DNA of 64,000 bases from Bermanella sp047621325 (GCA_047621325.1 JBLHLT010000004.1:1-64000); one strand, 5' to 3'. Positions 33,536 through 43,897 are shown, counted from the first letter of the stretch. Translations and numbers: made by a program. The notes: generated by a model not told the origin, from the letters alone.

Positions 33536-35770
33536 TTACTGATTGTGACGGCGCACATCCATGATGGTGGGTAATTGCTGCAACTTATTCAAGATCTTGC
33601 CTAAATGATTCAAGCTATCAATTTCGACAGTAATCAATAAGTCTGCTGTACCATCTTGCTGTGACAAGGTATTCATGGACAAAATATTAATGTCCTCTAG
33701 AGACAGCGTCATACTGACGTCTTTTAGCAAGCCACGGCGATCATAAGCTTTTATCATCAAATCAACTGGGTAGAGTTTCTCGGGTGTTTTCCCCCAATTA
33801 ACGTCCGTAATTCGACTTGATTGATTCTGCTTTAAATTAAGTAAATTATTACAATCTGCTTTGTGAATACTCACCCCGCGCCCTTGGGTAATAAAACCCA
33901 CAATAGGATCACCTGGCACCGGATGACAGCAGGTAGCTAAGGTGCTGAGCAATTTACCCACGCCATGAATATACACATCACTGCCATCAATCGGCTTAGC
34001 TGGTTGCGACGGCAATAAACTTAATTGCTGATCAGGGTCCACATCTTTTTGCAGTTGTTTTTGAGCATGGTGAATGGCTTGGGAAATACGAACGGTTCCC
34101 GCACCAACTGCAGCATATAAATCATCGAGCTGTTTGAAGTTTAAATCACGAGTCAGTTGATGCACGTCGATATTATGAAAGCCGATGCGTTTTAGCTCAG
34201 GCTCTAATATGTCTTTACCATCCAGTATATTTTGATCGCGAGCTTGGTTTTTAAACCAAGAACCGACTTTGGCTCGCGCACGGGCGGTATTAACATAACC
34301 ATTTTCTGGGTTCATCCAGTCCCGCGAAGGTCGAGCATCACGGCTGGTTAAAATTTCGATTTGCTCACCTGTTTTCACTTTATAAGTCAGCGGCACGATA
34401 CGGCCATTCACCTTGGCCCCACGACAACGGTGACCAATTTCAGTGTGCACTCGATAGGCAAAATCCACCGGTGTGGATTCAGGTTGCAAGTCGACCACGT
34501 GCCCATCTGGGGTAAACACATAAATACGGTCTGGGGTGACGTCTTGACGCAAACTCCCCATAAAATCATTAATATCACCTAGCTCGTCATGCCACTCTAA
34601 TACTTGACGTAACCAAGATATTTTTTCTTCGTAGCCATTATCTTTGCCACTGACGTCGGTGCCTTTGTATAGCCAGTGCGCACAGACACCCAGTTCGGCG
34701 TCGTCGTGCATATCAAAGGTTCGAATTTGCACCTCAAGCACTTTGCTTTCAGGGCCTATAACGGCGGTATGCAGTGAGCGATAACCGTTTTCTTTCGGGT
34801 TGGCGATGTAGTCATCGAACTCATGGGGAATATGTCGCCAAAATGTATGGGCAATACCCAATGCGGCATAACAGTCTTTGAGTTCTGGCACTAAGATGCG
34901 CACCGCACGAATATCGTACACTTCTGAGAAGTCGATATTTTTGCGCTGCATTTTTCGCCAAATACTGTAAATGTGCTTCGCGCGGCCTTCAATATCGCAC
35001 TGGATACCGGCCCCTTCGATGGCGTTTTTTAATGTTTCAACGACGCTGTCGATGTACTGTTGACGCCCAAGGCGTTTTTCATCAAGCAGGTTGGCGATTT
35101 TTTTGTAGGCTTCTGGTTCGATGTAACGAAAACTTAAGTCTTCAAGTTCCCACTTGATCTGGCCAATACCTAAACGATGGGCCAGTGGCGCATAAATCTC
35201 AAACACTTCTCGCGCGACTTTTAAGCGGCGTTCTTGCGGGGCATTTTTAACTGCGCGAATCACACTGGTTCGTTCGGCTAGCTTGATCAACGGTACTCGT
35301 ACATCGTCGATCATGGCGACCAGCATTTTACGCATGTGCTCTACTTGCGCTTCTGCTTGGCCTAATACTTTTAATTTTGATGCGGATTGTGCTTGCGTAA
35401 TGGCGGCCATTTTCAAGACACCATCTATTAATTTCGCAATTTCTTCACCAAATTGACGCACCACATGATTCAGCGCCAAGCGCCCTTCACGCACTGGGCG
35501 ATACAAAATGGCGGCCACAATACTGGGCTGATCCATGTGCAGCTCTGCCAAGACTTGTGTCATCTCGGTGGCGATGTGCAGACTAGAAATATCTGCACTC
35601 CACTGCTCATGGTTAGCAATGGCTTGTGATTCAAAAGTTTGCGCAATATCACACGCTTGACGCAGTTGCTCTACGTCTTTAATTTCAACTTGCTCAGTGA
35701 GACTATTAATCCATGCATCGACATTGACTTGGCCATCACTGATTAAGTGGTCATCCCGTACTTTAACCAT
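33536..35770 (-). CDS. relA: GTP pyrophosphokinase (stringent response synthetase) RelA
   Basis: Makes (p)ppGpp on ribosomes carrying uncharged tRNA. 744 residues. The N-terminal hydrolase-like domain lacks the HDxxED active site (around YRPVREGRLALNHVVRQF), so it is synthetase-only, as in RelA. The synthetase has YDIRAVRILVPELKDCYAAL, DEFDD-type acidic HEFDDYIANPKENGYRSLHT and VQIRTFDMHDDAELGVCAHW. TGS (about 406-470), the zinc-finger-like CCHPVPGD region and a C-terminal ACT domain follow. It starts 2 bp after the rlmD stop. RelA-rlmD-cysM-gacS order is like that of Pseudomonas. Confidence 0.96.
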   Translation of the reverse strand: MVKVRDDHLISDGQVNVDAWINSLTEQVEIKDVEQLRQACDIAQTFESQAIANHEQWSADISSLHIATEMTQVLAELHMDQPSIVAAILYRPVREGRLALNHVVRQFGEEIAKLIDGVLKMAAITQAQSASKLKVLGQAEAQVEHMRKMLVAMIDDVRVPLIKLAERTSVIRAVKNAPQERRLKVAREVFEIYAPLAHRLGIGQIKWELEDLSFRYIEPEAYKKIANLLDEKRLGRQQYIDSVVETLKNAIEGAGIQCDIEGRAKHIYSIWRKMQRKNIDFSEVYDIRAVRILVPELKDCYAALGIAHTFWRHIPHEFDDYIANPKENGYRSLHTAVIGPESKVLEVQIRTFDMHDDAELGVCAHWLYKGTDVSGKDNGYEEKISWLRQVLEWHDELGDINDFMGSLRQDVTPDRIYVFTPDGHVVDLQPESTPVDFAYRVHTEIGHRCRGAKVNGRIVPLTYKVKTGEQIEILTSRDARPSRDWMNPENGYVNTARARAKVGSWFKNQARDQNILDGKDILEPELKRIGFHNIDVHQLTRDLNFKQLDDLYAAVGAGTVRISQAIHHAQKQLQKDVDPDQQLSLLPSQPAKPIDGSDVYIHGVGKLLSTLATCCHPVPGDPIVGFITQGRGVSIHKADCNNLLNLKQNQSSRITDVNWGKTPEKLYPVDLMIKAYDRRGLLKDVSMTLSLEDINILSMNTLSQQDGTADLLITVEIDSLNHLGKILNKLQQLPTIMDVRRHNQ

Positions 35771-35772
35771 AA

Positions 35773-37098
35773 CTAATCCTTTACAAATAACGCCATAGAT
35801 TCCACATGCTTTGTTTGTGGGAACATATCCATTACCGTTATTTTTTCAATTCTAAAGCCGGCATCTAACAACGGCTGTGCATCACGAACCAACGAGCTAG
35901 GTTCACACGCGATATATAAAATTCGACATTTCTGTTTACTTAACCAAGGCATTAACGTGGCTGCACCCGTACGTGGTGGGTCTAATAAAATGGCATCGGC
36001 TTTTGGTAAACGGAATAATAATTCTTCATCATCTAGGTTAAGCGCCATGGCGGTAATATTGTCCATGTTATGACGTTGCGCATTATGTTTGATGCGCTCA
36101 ACCATCGGGCCAACCCCTTCTACTGCCAGTAAGGATTTTACTTTTGGCGCTAAAGGGATACTAAAATTGCCAATGCCTGCAAATAGATCTAACAGGGTTT
36201 CATCCGCTTTTAAGTCTAACCATTGAGCCGCTAAGTCGACCATTTTTTGGTTAGCCTGAGCATTGCCTTGAATAAAATCTTTTACTTGAAATTCAAGCTC
36301 GTAACCCGATACCGAATAACTCAATGCCGTTTCCGTTTCTGGGTAAACACACTCAAGGGATTCATCCCCTTGTAGGTACATAAGGCAGTCATGCTGTTTG
36401 GCAAAGTGTGATAATGCTTGTTTATCGTCTGCTTGCAGGGCTTTTAAGTGTCGCAACACAACAACCGGGCCCTGTTTGCTGGTGATTAACTCCATTTGTG
36501 TGATAACCGCTTTAGCCTGTAAGCTGCTCAAACAAACTTGCATTGGGGTAATGAGATTACTCAAAGCTGGTTCTAACACTGGGCAAGCATCAATAGAGGC
36601 TAGGTGTTTGTTAGCTTCTTCACGAAAACCAATAATGATTTCATCTAATTGTTTGCGATAACGCACCCCTAAACGGGCGCGACGGCGGTAACCAAACCCA
36701 TCACTGGCAATAGGCGCTTGCCAAGGGATGTCGTCTAATTTTAATTGGCGAGTTAACTGTTGGTGTAAATTTTCTTGTTTGTGGGGTAATTGTTCACTGG
36801 TGGTTAAGTGTTGCAGTTGGCAAGCGCCACAACGAGTGAAATGTGGGCATAATGGCTCAACCCGGTGTTCACTGGCTTGAGTCACGGATATCAACTGAGC
36901 TTGGCTAAAGTGACGCTGCTGCTTTTGTAAGCGCACATGCACGTTTTCACCAGGTAATGCGCCAGGGACAAAAACAACCTTGTTCTCATGACGACCCACA
37001 CCGTGGGCTTCATGGCTTAAGCTTTGAATCGTAATATCCAGCTCTGGCGCTTTTTCTGTGCGTTTTGCTGATTTTTTTCCGTTGCGCACAATTGCCAC
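35773..37098 (-). CDS. rlmD: 23S rRNA (uracil1939-C5)-methyltransferase
   Basis: SAM-dependent RNA methyltransferase of the RumA type. I use GTG 37098, with TAGGA 8 nt upstream, giving about 441 residues; the upstream ATG at 37128 falls inside a 26-bp palindrome that is more likely part of the cysM 3' end. A TRAM domain comes first (ITIQSLSHEAHGVGRHENKV), then Fe-S-binding Cys residues in CPHFTRCGACQLQH, the SAM motif LDLFAGIGNFSIPLA, DPPRTG and the catalytic CEPSSLVRDA. Length and order are typical. Confidence 0.93.
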   Translation of the reverse strand: MAIVRNGKKSAKRTEKAPELDITIQSLSHEAHGVGRHENKVVFVPGALPGENVHVRLQKQQRHFSQAQLISVTQASEHRVEPLCPHFTRCGACQLQHLTTSEQLPHKQENLHQQLTRQLKLDDIPWQAPIASDGFGYRRRARLGVRYRKQLDEIIIGFREEANKHLASIDACPVLEPALSNLITPMQVCLSSLQAKAVITQMELITSKQGPVVVLRHLKALQADDKQALSHFAKQHDCLMYLQGDESLECVYPETETALSYSVSGYELEFQVKDFIQGNAQANQKMVDLAAQWLDLKADETLLDLFAGIGNFSIPLAPKVKSLLAVEGVGPMVERIKHNAQRHNMDNITAMALNLDDEELLFRLPKADAILLDPPRTGAATLMPWLSKQKCRILYIACEPSSLVRDAQPLLDAGFRIEKITVMDMFPQTKHVESMALFVKD

Positions 37099-37116
37099 AA
37101 TCAAATTCCTAAAACA

Positions 37117-37142
37117 ATTTGAGGCCATTAATGGCCTCAAAT
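37117..37142 (-). terminator. 26-bp perfect palindrome between cysM and rlmD
   Basis: ATTTGAGGCCATT and AATGGCCTCAAAT form a perfect palindrome. On the minus strand it is followed by TGTTTT. It lies 103 bp after cysM and 19 bp before the GTG start of rlmD, so it may end the cysM message or fold in the rlmD leader. Confidence 0.6.
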
Positions 37143-37244
37143 ATTGATTTTTCAAGTATCCAGCTATTTTACGATACAACACAGCAAAAAGGCAGGTTAG
37201 CTTTGTCTAAAACACGAAACTGTGACTCATCCAAGCCATTAGCA

Positions 37245-38171
37245 TCATTTGTCTTGTTGGGCACTAAATACGCCCGTCGATAAATAACGGTCACCACGAT
37301 CACAAATAATCGCCACGATTACCGCGTTTTCTACCTGCTCACTGAGTCGCAATGCCCCAGCTACCGAGCCGCCGGAACTGACACCACAAAAAATGCCCTC
37401 TTCACGAGCCAAGGTTCGCATGGTGTTTTCTGCTTCTTGTTGGCTAATATCCATCACTGAATCAACTCGAGTACCATCAAAAATAGAGGGTAAATATTCT
37501 GGCGACCAACGGCGAATACCAGGAATCGACGCCCCTTCTTTAGGCTGTAAGCCCACTATTTGAATATTAGGGTTTTGTTCTTTTAAATAGCGGCTAGTGC
37601 CCATAATCGTACCGGTTGTCCCCATTGAGCTGACAAAATGCGTCACTGTACCTTGGGTGTCTTGCCAAATTTCTGGGCCGGTGCCTTCATAATGGGCCAT
37701 TGGGTTGTCTAGATTAGCAAATTGATCCAGCAACTTACCTTTACCCTCTTGCTGCATTTGTATCGCTAAATCACGGGCATATTCCATCCCATCTACCAAA
37801 ATTAATTCAGCGCCATACGCTTCCATGGCCCAGCGACGCTCCATGCTGGCGTTATCCGGCATGATCAGCACCATTTTATAACCCATAATGGCACTGGCCA
37901 TGGCCAGTGCGATTCCGGTGTTGCCGCTTGTGGCTTCTATTAATGTATCGCCAGGCTGAATATCACCGCGTTCTTGCGCACGACGAATCATATTTAACGC
38001 TGGGCGATCTTTTACTGAACCTGCTGGGTTGTTGCCCTCAAGCTTCAATAAAATAGTATTGCTTCTATGGGTACCCATGCGCTGTAAACGCACTAATGGT
38101 GTATGGCCAACAAAGTCGGCAATGGTAGGAAAATCCATGCTGTCATCACTTATATAACAATCTGGGCGCAT
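37245..38171 (-). CDS. cysM: Cysteine synthase B
   Basis: PLP enzyme making cysteine from O-acetylserine and sulfide or thiosulfate. 308 residues. The PLP Lys is in NNPAGSVKDRPALNM, the substrate loop is EATSGNTGIALA, and the phosphate-binding motif is SSMGTTGTIMG. The CysM signature is KEGASIPGIRRW, which distinguishes it from CysK. ATG 38171 has AGG 6 nt upstream; ATG 38138 (MDFPTIADFVGHTPLVRLQR) is an alternative that matches the usual family start. It is divergent from gacS. Confidence 0.94.
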   Translation of the reverse strand: MRPDCYISDDSMDFPTIADFVGHTPLVRLQRMGTHRSNTILLKLEGNNPAGSVKDRPALNMIRRAQERGDIQPGDTLIEATSGNTGIALAMASAIMGYKMVLIMPDNASMERRWAMEAYGAELILVDGMEYARDLAIQMQQEGKGKLLDQFANLDNPMAHYEGTGPEIWQDTQGTVTHFVSSMGTTGTIMGTSRYLKEQNPNIQIVGLQPKEGASIPGIRRWSPEYLPSIFDGTRVDSVMDISQQEAENTMRTLAREEGIFCGVSSGGSVAGALRLSEQVENAVIVAIICDRGDRYLSTGVFSAQQDK

Positions 38172-38306
38172 AATACGCCTAATTACATGGCTTTAGTAAT
38201 ATCAAAAGGCAATTTGCTTATATCTGCCGATATCAAACACGGATCGCTGGGTATTTCATAGTCAAATCCGTTAGAATGGCCGACCTCTAAAGATAAGTAT
38301 TTACAG

Positions 38307-41021
38307 ATGAATTATTGGGGCACTCAAAAACACATCCTTTGGCTGACTTTATTACCTTGTTTAATAACGGCTCTCGCTTTAGGTGGCTATTTTACGCTGG
38401 ATCAGCACTACCAGCTAAAACGTCAAGCCAATGAACAGGCTAAACTGCTCAGCCAGCAATTGGCCATCGAAGGCGCTGATTTATTTAATCAACCCGGCGG
38501 TAATAGCCAAATACGCCTGCAACAGTATCTCGACCTACCGCATATTCGCAGTATTTCGCTATTAGACAGCGAGCAAGAAGTGCTCATGCATATTGGCCCT
38601 AGCATGCATGTACCATCATCAAAGCGAATTATCGACAATGGCTCACACCGCTTTGAAACCGAACACAGTATTCGAATCTTAACCCCTGTGTTTGACCCTA
38701 AATTTCAAATGAAAAGCCGATTACTCGGCTGGATTGAGCTAGAGCTCACTACCACACAGCGACAACTGATCCTGTATAAATCACTTTTCAGTAGCGTTTT
38801 ACTTATTATTGCGTGCTGCAGCTTTGCACTTTATTTATCATATCGTTCAAGCTCACGCATCACCGTACCGTTACACCAAGTGAGCAACACATTAAATGAA
38901 CTAGAAGCGGGCAACCTTGAGGCACGCGTTCAATTGCCCAATTACGCCGAGTTTAATGAGCTTTCTGGGGGTATAAATGCCATGGCCGCCAGTTTGCAGC
39001 AAGCACAACAGGAACTACAAGACAGTGTTGAGCAAGCAACCGAAGATTTAAAAAGCACGGTTGAAGCCATGGAAGTGCAAAATATCGAGCTAAACATTGC
39101 CCGTCGCTCAGCACTTGAAGCCAGTAAAACTAAATCTGAATTCTTAGCTAACATGAGCCATGAAATTCGCACACCGTTAAACGGTATTTTGGGGTTCAGC
39201 AAATTATTAGAAAAAACCCGTTTAAATAAACGCCAGCAAGAATATCTCAACACCATTGAAACCTCGTCATCTAGTCTGCTTTCTATTATTAATGACATTC
39301 TTGATTTCTCTAAAATTGAAGCAGGCAAGCTCGTGCTTGACGATGTACCCGTTAACCTGCGCGATATCTGCGACGATGTATTAACCATGCTTGCACCCGA
39401 AGCACATAAAAAACACATCGAACTAGCTGCCATGGTCTATCAAGATGTACCAATGGATATCATGGCTGACCCAACTCGCATCAAACAAGTGCTTACGAAT
39501 TTAGTCAGTAACGCCGTTAAATTTACAGAGTCTGGTTCAGTGATCGTGCGTGTAATGCTAGAAGAGCACATCAACAATAAAGTGGCACTCAAATTCACCA
39601 TTACGGATACTGGGATTGGTTTGAACGACGCACAGCAAGCCAATTTATTTAAAGCTTTCAGTCAAGGTGATACGTCAACCACTCGTCGCTTTGGTGGCAC
39701 TGGCTTAGGCTTGGTGATCTCAAAACACATTGTAAGCCACATGTTGGGTGAAATAGGTTTATCTAGCCAACAAGGTGCAGGCTCGCAATTTTGGTTTACA
39801 GGGCAATTTGAACCCTGCAAAGTTGAAGCTGAAGTATGGGATGATGCCCCTTGGTACGATAAAACGGCTTATCTATTAAGTGAATTAGACACCACCTCTC
39901 AAGTATTGCGTCATCAACTAAGTACCATCGGTTTTCACGTCAGAAGTTTCGATAATTTAAAAGCACTGCATGCTGAACAAATCAATAAACAAGCTGATGT
40001 CTGTTTATTAGAAATTACACAACACAGTGACTGCCATTTAATTGATCAAATTAAACGAAGCTGCCATGTCGTGGCGTTACTGCAGAATAATGAAAGTCAC
40101 AATTTACAAACCCTTCATCAACTTAACATCGAACATCGTTTAGTGTACCCCGTCTCTACCCGCAGAATTGTTCATGTTATGCACGATATTTACAACGACC
40201 AATTACAGAACAATTTGAATTTCTTAGGCACAAATCAAGCACCTTTAAAAATTCTCGCTGTTGATGATAACCAACCAAATTTAGAGCTTTTAAGCACTTG
40301 GCTTGGGGATTTAAACGTTGAAGTCATTAGCGCTACTGGTGGTCTGCAGGCTGTGGAGTTTGCACATCACGAACGATTTGATCTGGTGTTTATGGACATA
40401 CAAATGCCAGACCTAGACGGGCTTTCTGCCACTAAAAGAATTCGTAAGCAAAGTCATAACCTACATACGCCTATTATTGCACTAACCGCTCATGCGCTCC
40501 CTAACGAGCGTAAGCAACTTTTACAAAATGGTTTTGATGACTACCTAACCAAGCCCATTAGTGAAGAGCAGTTAGTACACTCACTCATGAAATGGACCCA
40601 TTACCAAGGCTATGGCTACAACAAACCTCGGGTATTGAAACAAGTTGATTCTGATGAGCAAGCAGAAAACACCGTCATTAATTGGCAAAAGAGCTTAACC
40701 CTTGTGGGTGGCAAAGAAGACCTCGCCCATAAAATGTTAATCGGATTAATTAAAGAGCTCAACGATATTACACCGCTCATAATTAATGCAGAAAAAGAAG
40801 CCTTAATGGAACCTATCCATAAACTACACGGTTTATGTAAATACGTAGGCGCAGAGCATTTACGTCACTGTGTTGAGGGCGCTGAGTTATGCTTAAAAAC
40901 CCACTGTGAACAATGGCCACAATATCAGCAGGAATTATTACTCGCGATTGAAGAAATTAAACAGTGGCAACAAGAAAATATGTCGAGCGCCTTAATAGAG
41001 CAAGCCACTGAAGAAAGTTAG
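38307..41021 (+). CDS. gacS: Hybrid sensor histidine kinase GacS/BarA
   Basis: 904 residues. Two membrane helices bracket a periplasmic sensor of about 130 residues. HAMP follows, then the dimerisation domain with His285 in SHEIRTPLNGILG, the ATPase (NAVKFTESGSV, DTGIGL, GGTGLGL), a degenerate receiver-like segment, a receiver with Asp697 in VFMDIQMPDLDG, and a C-terminal HPt with His838 in HKLHGLCKYVGAEHLR. This is the BarA/GacS layout, which phosphorylates GacA/UvrY to drive RsmY/Z-type small RNAs. The gene divergent from cysM is placed as in Pseudomonas. The partner gacA is not in this window. Confidence 0.95.
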   Translation: MNYWGTQKHILWLTLLPCLITALALGGYFTLDQHYQLKRQANEQAKLLSQQLAIEGADLFNQPGGNSQIRLQQYLDLPHIRSISLLDSEQEVLMHIGPSMHVPSSKRIIDNGSHRFETEHSIRILTPVFDPKFQMKSRLLGWIELELTTTQRQLILYKSLFSSVLLIIACCSFALYLSYRSSSRITVPLHQVSNTLNELEAGNLEARVQLPNYAEFNELSGGINAMAASLQQAQQELQDSVEQATEDLKSTVEAMEVQNIELNIARRSALEASKTKSEFLANMSHEIRTPLNGILGFSKLLEKTRLNKRQQEYLNTIETSSSSLLSIINDILDFSKIEAGKLVLDDVPVNLRDICDDVLTMLAPEAHKKHIELAAMVYQDVPMDIMADPTRIKQVLTNLVSNAVKFTESGSVIVRVMLEEHINNKVALKFTITDTGIGLNDAQQANLFKAFSQGDTSTTRRFGGTGLGLVISKHIVSHMLGEIGLSSQQGAGSQFWFTGQFEPCKVEAEVWDDAPWYDKTAYLLSELDTTSQVLRHQLSTIGFHVRSFDNLKALHAEQINKQADVCLLEITQHSDCHLIDQIKRSCHVVALLQNNESHNLQTLHQLNIEHRLVYPVSTRRIVHVMHDIYNDQLQNNLNFLGTNQAPLKILAVDDNQPNLELLSTWLGDLNVEVISATGGLQAVEFAHHERFDLVFMDIQMPDLDGLSATKRIRKQSHNLHTPIIALTAHALPNERKQLLQNGFDDYLTKPISEEQLVHSLMKWTHYQGYGYNKPRVLKQVDSDEQAENTVINWQKSLTLVGGKEDLAHKMLIGLIKELNDITPLIINAEKEALMEPIHKLHGLCKYVGAEHLRHCVEGAELCLKTHCEQWPQYQQELLLAIEEIKQWQQENMSSALIEQATEES

Positions 41022-41030
41022 CAAAGACAG

Positions 41031-41414
41031 CTAAATAATTGTGCAAAACGCAACGCAATATAAGCGCTCATCACTTAAACTGATCAGCGCTTTTTTACCA
41101 CCAATGGCATTTAGCTGTGCCAATGCCGCACCCGATAAATTCACCTCCGGGGCGCCACTGGCTAAATTAATCACTTCAATATTCTGCCAGCTCACGCCTT
41201 TTGCGATTCCAGTACCCAAAGCTTTTGCTATGGCTTCTTTTGCACACCAACGCTTGGCCAAAAACGATATACGTACCGCCGCGTTTTGAATATTTTCAAA
41301 ACGTTGCCGCTCTATAGGTGTCAGGATACGCGCAACCATTTTATCACCTTGTTTTGCGTATACGTTTTGCAATCGCTCAATTTCTAAAATATCAGTGCCG
41401 ATGGCAATGGTCAT
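41031..41414 (-). CDS. acpS: Holo-[acyl-carrier-protein] synthase
   Basis: Transfers 4'-phosphopantetheine from CoA to acyl carrier protein. 127 residues. GTDILEIERLQNVY and the AKRWCAKEAIAKALGTGI motif (Mg and CoA binding) are present. It is the last gene of the run pdxJ-acpS, 16 bp after pdxJ, and convergent with gacS. Typical length. Confidence 0.93.
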   Translation of the reverse strand: MTIAIGTDILEIERLQNVYAKQGDKMVARILTPIERQRFENIQNAAVRISFLAKRWCAKEAIAKALGTGIAKGVSWQNIEVINLASGAPEVNLSGAALAQLNAIGGKKALISLSDERLYCVAFCTII

Positions 41415-41430
41415 ATTGAAGCCTTAATGA

Positions 41431-42171
41431 CTAGCAAGCAGATGCGTTATCAATCAGCTCACGCATTTCTTTAACCGCTTGTTTAAGCCCAACAAACATA
41501 GCGTGAGCCATCATACTGTGACCAATGTTTAATTCGTTAATGCCTTTAATCGCCGCAATCGCATGAGTATTGTGGTAGTGCAAGCCATGGCCTGCATTCA
41601 CAATCAACCCCTTACTTAAGCCGTATGCCACACCCTGCTTGATTTTTTCTAAGTGCTGCAACTGCTCAGCTTCACTTTCTGCATCAGCATAGTGGCCGGT
41701 GTGAATTTCAATCACGGGTGCGCCACAACGTACCGCCGCATCTATTTGTTTTTCATCTGCATCAATAAACAGTGACACTTCAGAGCCGATTTTTGCTAAA
41801 CGCGTGCACGCATCTTTAATGGCAACTTCATTAGCAATAACGTTCAAACCGCCCTCTGTTGTGAGTTCTTCACGTTTTTCAGGCACTAAACAAACTGCGT
41901 GGGGTTTTACTTGCTCGGCAATGCCGATCATTTCATCCGTCACGGCCATTTCTAAATTCATACGCGTATTCAACATATCGCGCAGCATAAATACGTCACG
42001 ATCTTGAATATGACGGCGGTCTTCACGCAAATGCAGTGTGATGCCATCAGCACCCGCTTCTTCAGCCACCAATGCGCCATACACTGGGTCTGGGTAGCGT
42101 GTACCACGGGCCTGACGTAATGTTGCAATATGGTCAATATTCACGCCTAGTAATACGCGCTGAGTTTTCAT
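41431..42171 (-). CDS. pdxJ: Pyridoxine 5'-phosphate synthase
   Basis: TIM-barrel enzyme that joins 1-deoxyxylulose 5-phosphate and aminoacetone phosphate to form pyridoxine 5'-phosphate. 246 residues. The family start LLGVNIDHIATLRQARG, the GADGITLHLREDRRHI segment, EIHTGHYAD and NAGHGLHY are all present. It is 12 bp from recO, in the conserved recO-pdxJ-acpS order. Confidence 0.95.
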   Translation of the reverse strand: MKTQRVLLGVNIDHIATLRQARGTRYPDPVYGALVAEEAGADGITLHLREDRRHIQDRDVFMLRDMLNTRMNLEMAVTDEMIGIAEQVKPHAVCLVPEKREELTTEGGLNVIANEVAIKDACTRLAKIGSEVSLFIDADEKQIDAAVRCGAPVIEIHTGHYADAESEAEQLQHLEKIKQGVAYGLSKGLIVNAGHGLHYHNTHAIAAIKGINELNIGHSMMAHAMFVGLKQAVKEMRELIDNASAC

Positions 42172-42183
42172 AACGAGTCCTAT

Positions 42184-42897
42184 TTAAAGATGTTTATATT
42201 GTTTTAATAATTCACGAGCTTGTATGGGTTTATAGCCAATTATAGGGCGTAGCGCTAAGCGTAAAAGCCGTTTGCACATTTTTAATGTACTGGGCTTAGA
42301 TATATCCCCTTGGGCGAGAGATTTTAAATCCTGCCCATAAAAACAATTATTCGGATTTTTTGCCGCATAAATGTGACTTACGCGTGACATGCCTTGCTCA
42401 ACAAAAAAGCCATAATGGCAGTCATCTTCGACATACTCAGCGGTTTTAAAGTCCATGTCCCATTCATAACTTTGCCCCATATGCTCAAGCAAGGTAATTT
42501 CAAAGGTTCTAAGGGCTAATTCCAAATGCTGATTTTGTAAATTATGTAGCGCGCCTTCGTAAGCCTCATAAAGATACTCAGCTTCAACTTCGGCATCACT
42601 ACGCAACGCACGTAACAGTACTTCATTGACATAAAAGCCACTAAACAAAGCATCACCTTTTAAAGCTAAAGGTAAACCCTGGCTTTCATATTTATCGAGG
42701 TTTTTAAGCCCTGAATCCCCGTGAAAAAAAATTTGGTATTCTATAAAAGGCTGTAACGCCTGACCTTGGCTCATGGCTTTTTTGACGCCACGGGCAACAC
42801 AACGCACTAAGCCATAATCTGGTGTGAATAAATCCACCATGACACTGGTTTCGCGATAAGGTCGAGAATGAAGTACGTATGCGGGTTGTTTGATCAT
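42184..42897 (-). CDS. recO: DNA repair protein RecO
   Basis: Annealing and RecA-loading mediator of the RecFOR pathway. 237 residues. The N-terminal OB fold (AYVLHSRPYRETSVMVDLFT) and an all-alpha C-terminal part are visible. No zinc-finger Cys cluster is apparent, as in many gammaproteobacterial RecO proteins. It follows era by 103 bp, with a stem-loop between them. Confidence 0.9.
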   Translation of the reverse strand: MIKQPAYVLHSRPYRETSVMVDLFTPDYGLVRCVARGVKKAMSQGQALQPFIEYQIFFHGDSGLKNLDKYESQGLPLALKGDALFSGFYVNEVLLRALRSDAEVEAEYLYEAYEGALHNLQNQHLELALRTFEITLLEHMGQSYEWDMDFKTAEYVEDDCHYGFFVEQGMSRVSHIYAAKNPNNCFYGQDLKSLAQGDISKPSTLKMCKRLLRLALRPIIGYKPIQARELLKQYKHL

Positions 42898-42968
42898 AGA
42901 TTATGTTTTTACCGCATATCTATAACGAGGGAAATAGAAAAAATGGGGTTTTGTTTTTATAATTATAT

Positions 42969-42990
42969 GGCTCGCGGACAACCGCGAGCC
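42969..42990 (-). terminator. Short perfect hairpin between era and recO
   Basis: GGCTCGCGG and CCGCGAGCC pair around an ACAA loop, 10 bp after the era stop. It is a candidate terminator or RNA-processing site between cotranscribed genes; there is no immediate T-run. Confidence 0.55.
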
Positions 42991-43000
42991 ATAACACAGG

Positions 43001-43897
43001 TTAATCTAAATCGTTATAACCTAGTGATTTTAGTGCTCGTTCATCATCAGCCCAGCCACTCTTCACTTTTACCCAGGTGTTCAGCATTACTTTAGAATCA
43101 AACATTTTTTCCATATCTAGGCGCGCATCAGTGCCTATTTGCTTGATACGTTCACCTTTATCACCAATTAGAATTTTTTTCTGACCTTCGCGTTCAACCA
43201 AAATAAGCGCGTGAATAGTAATCAGGGTGCCGTTGTCTTCAAACTTTTCGATTTCAACCGTCATAGAGTAAGGCAGTTCATCACCCAGTTGGCGCATGAT
43301 TTTTTCACGTACTAGCTCGGCTGCTAAAAAGCGCACGCTGCGATCCGTAAATTGGTCTCGATCATAAAAGTGCATGCCATCAGGAATGTATTTCGCAATG
43401 CTCTGTTCTAACGCTTCTACGTTGTTGCCTAGCTTTGCGCTAACCGGCACCACTTCTAAGAAGTCCATTTTGGCTGACACTTCTTGCAAATACGGTAATA
43501 ACGTCGATTTATCCGCAAGGTGATCCACTTTATTGATCACAAGTACGCAAGGCACATTGGCGCCTTTAATTTTTTGTAATACCACTTCATCTTCAGGTGT
43601 CCACTTCGTGCGATCCACCACGAACACAACAAGATCAACATCTTTAATCGCATTTGAAGCGACTTTATTGATGTAACGATTTAACGCTTTTTCGGTATAA
43701 CCTTCGTGCAATCCTGGAGTATCCACATAGATAGCCTGCACATCACCAGTGGTTTTCATACCTAAAATCTGGTGACGAGTTGTTTGCGGCTTACGTGAAG
43801 TAATGCTGAGCTTTTGCCCAAGAATACGGTTTAGTAAGGTGGATTTGCCCACATTAGGGCGGCCAACAATGGCGATATAGCCACACTTATCACTCAT
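43001..43897 (-). CDS. era: GTPase Era
   Basis: Essential GTPase that binds 16S rRNA and aids 30S maturation. 298 residues. G1 GRPNVGKST, G3 DTPGLH, G4 NKVD and G5 VSAK in the GTPase domain; the KH domain at the C-terminus contains ILIGDKGERIKQIGTDAR. Start ATG 43897 overlaps the rnc stop by 4 bp, as in the conserved rnc-era operon. Confidence 0.96.
   Translation of the reverse strand: MSDKCGYIAIVGRPNVGKSTLLNRILGQKLSITSRKPQTTRHQILGMKTTGDVQAIYVDTPGLHEGYTEKALNRYINKVASNAIKDVDLVVFVVDRTKWTPEDEVVLQKIKGANVPCVLVINKVDHLADKSTLLPYLQEVSAKMDFLEVVPVSAKLGNNVEALEQSIAKYIPDGMHFYDRDQFTDRSVRFLAAELVREKIMRQLGDELPYSMTVEIEKFEDNGTLITIHALILVEREGQKKILIGDKGERIKQIGTDARLDMEKMFDSKVMLNTWVKVKSGWADDERALKSLGYNDLD

Noticed and set aside
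36398..36661. 87-codon plus-strand ORF within rlmD
   Set aside because: Antisense shadow of a well-supported gene.
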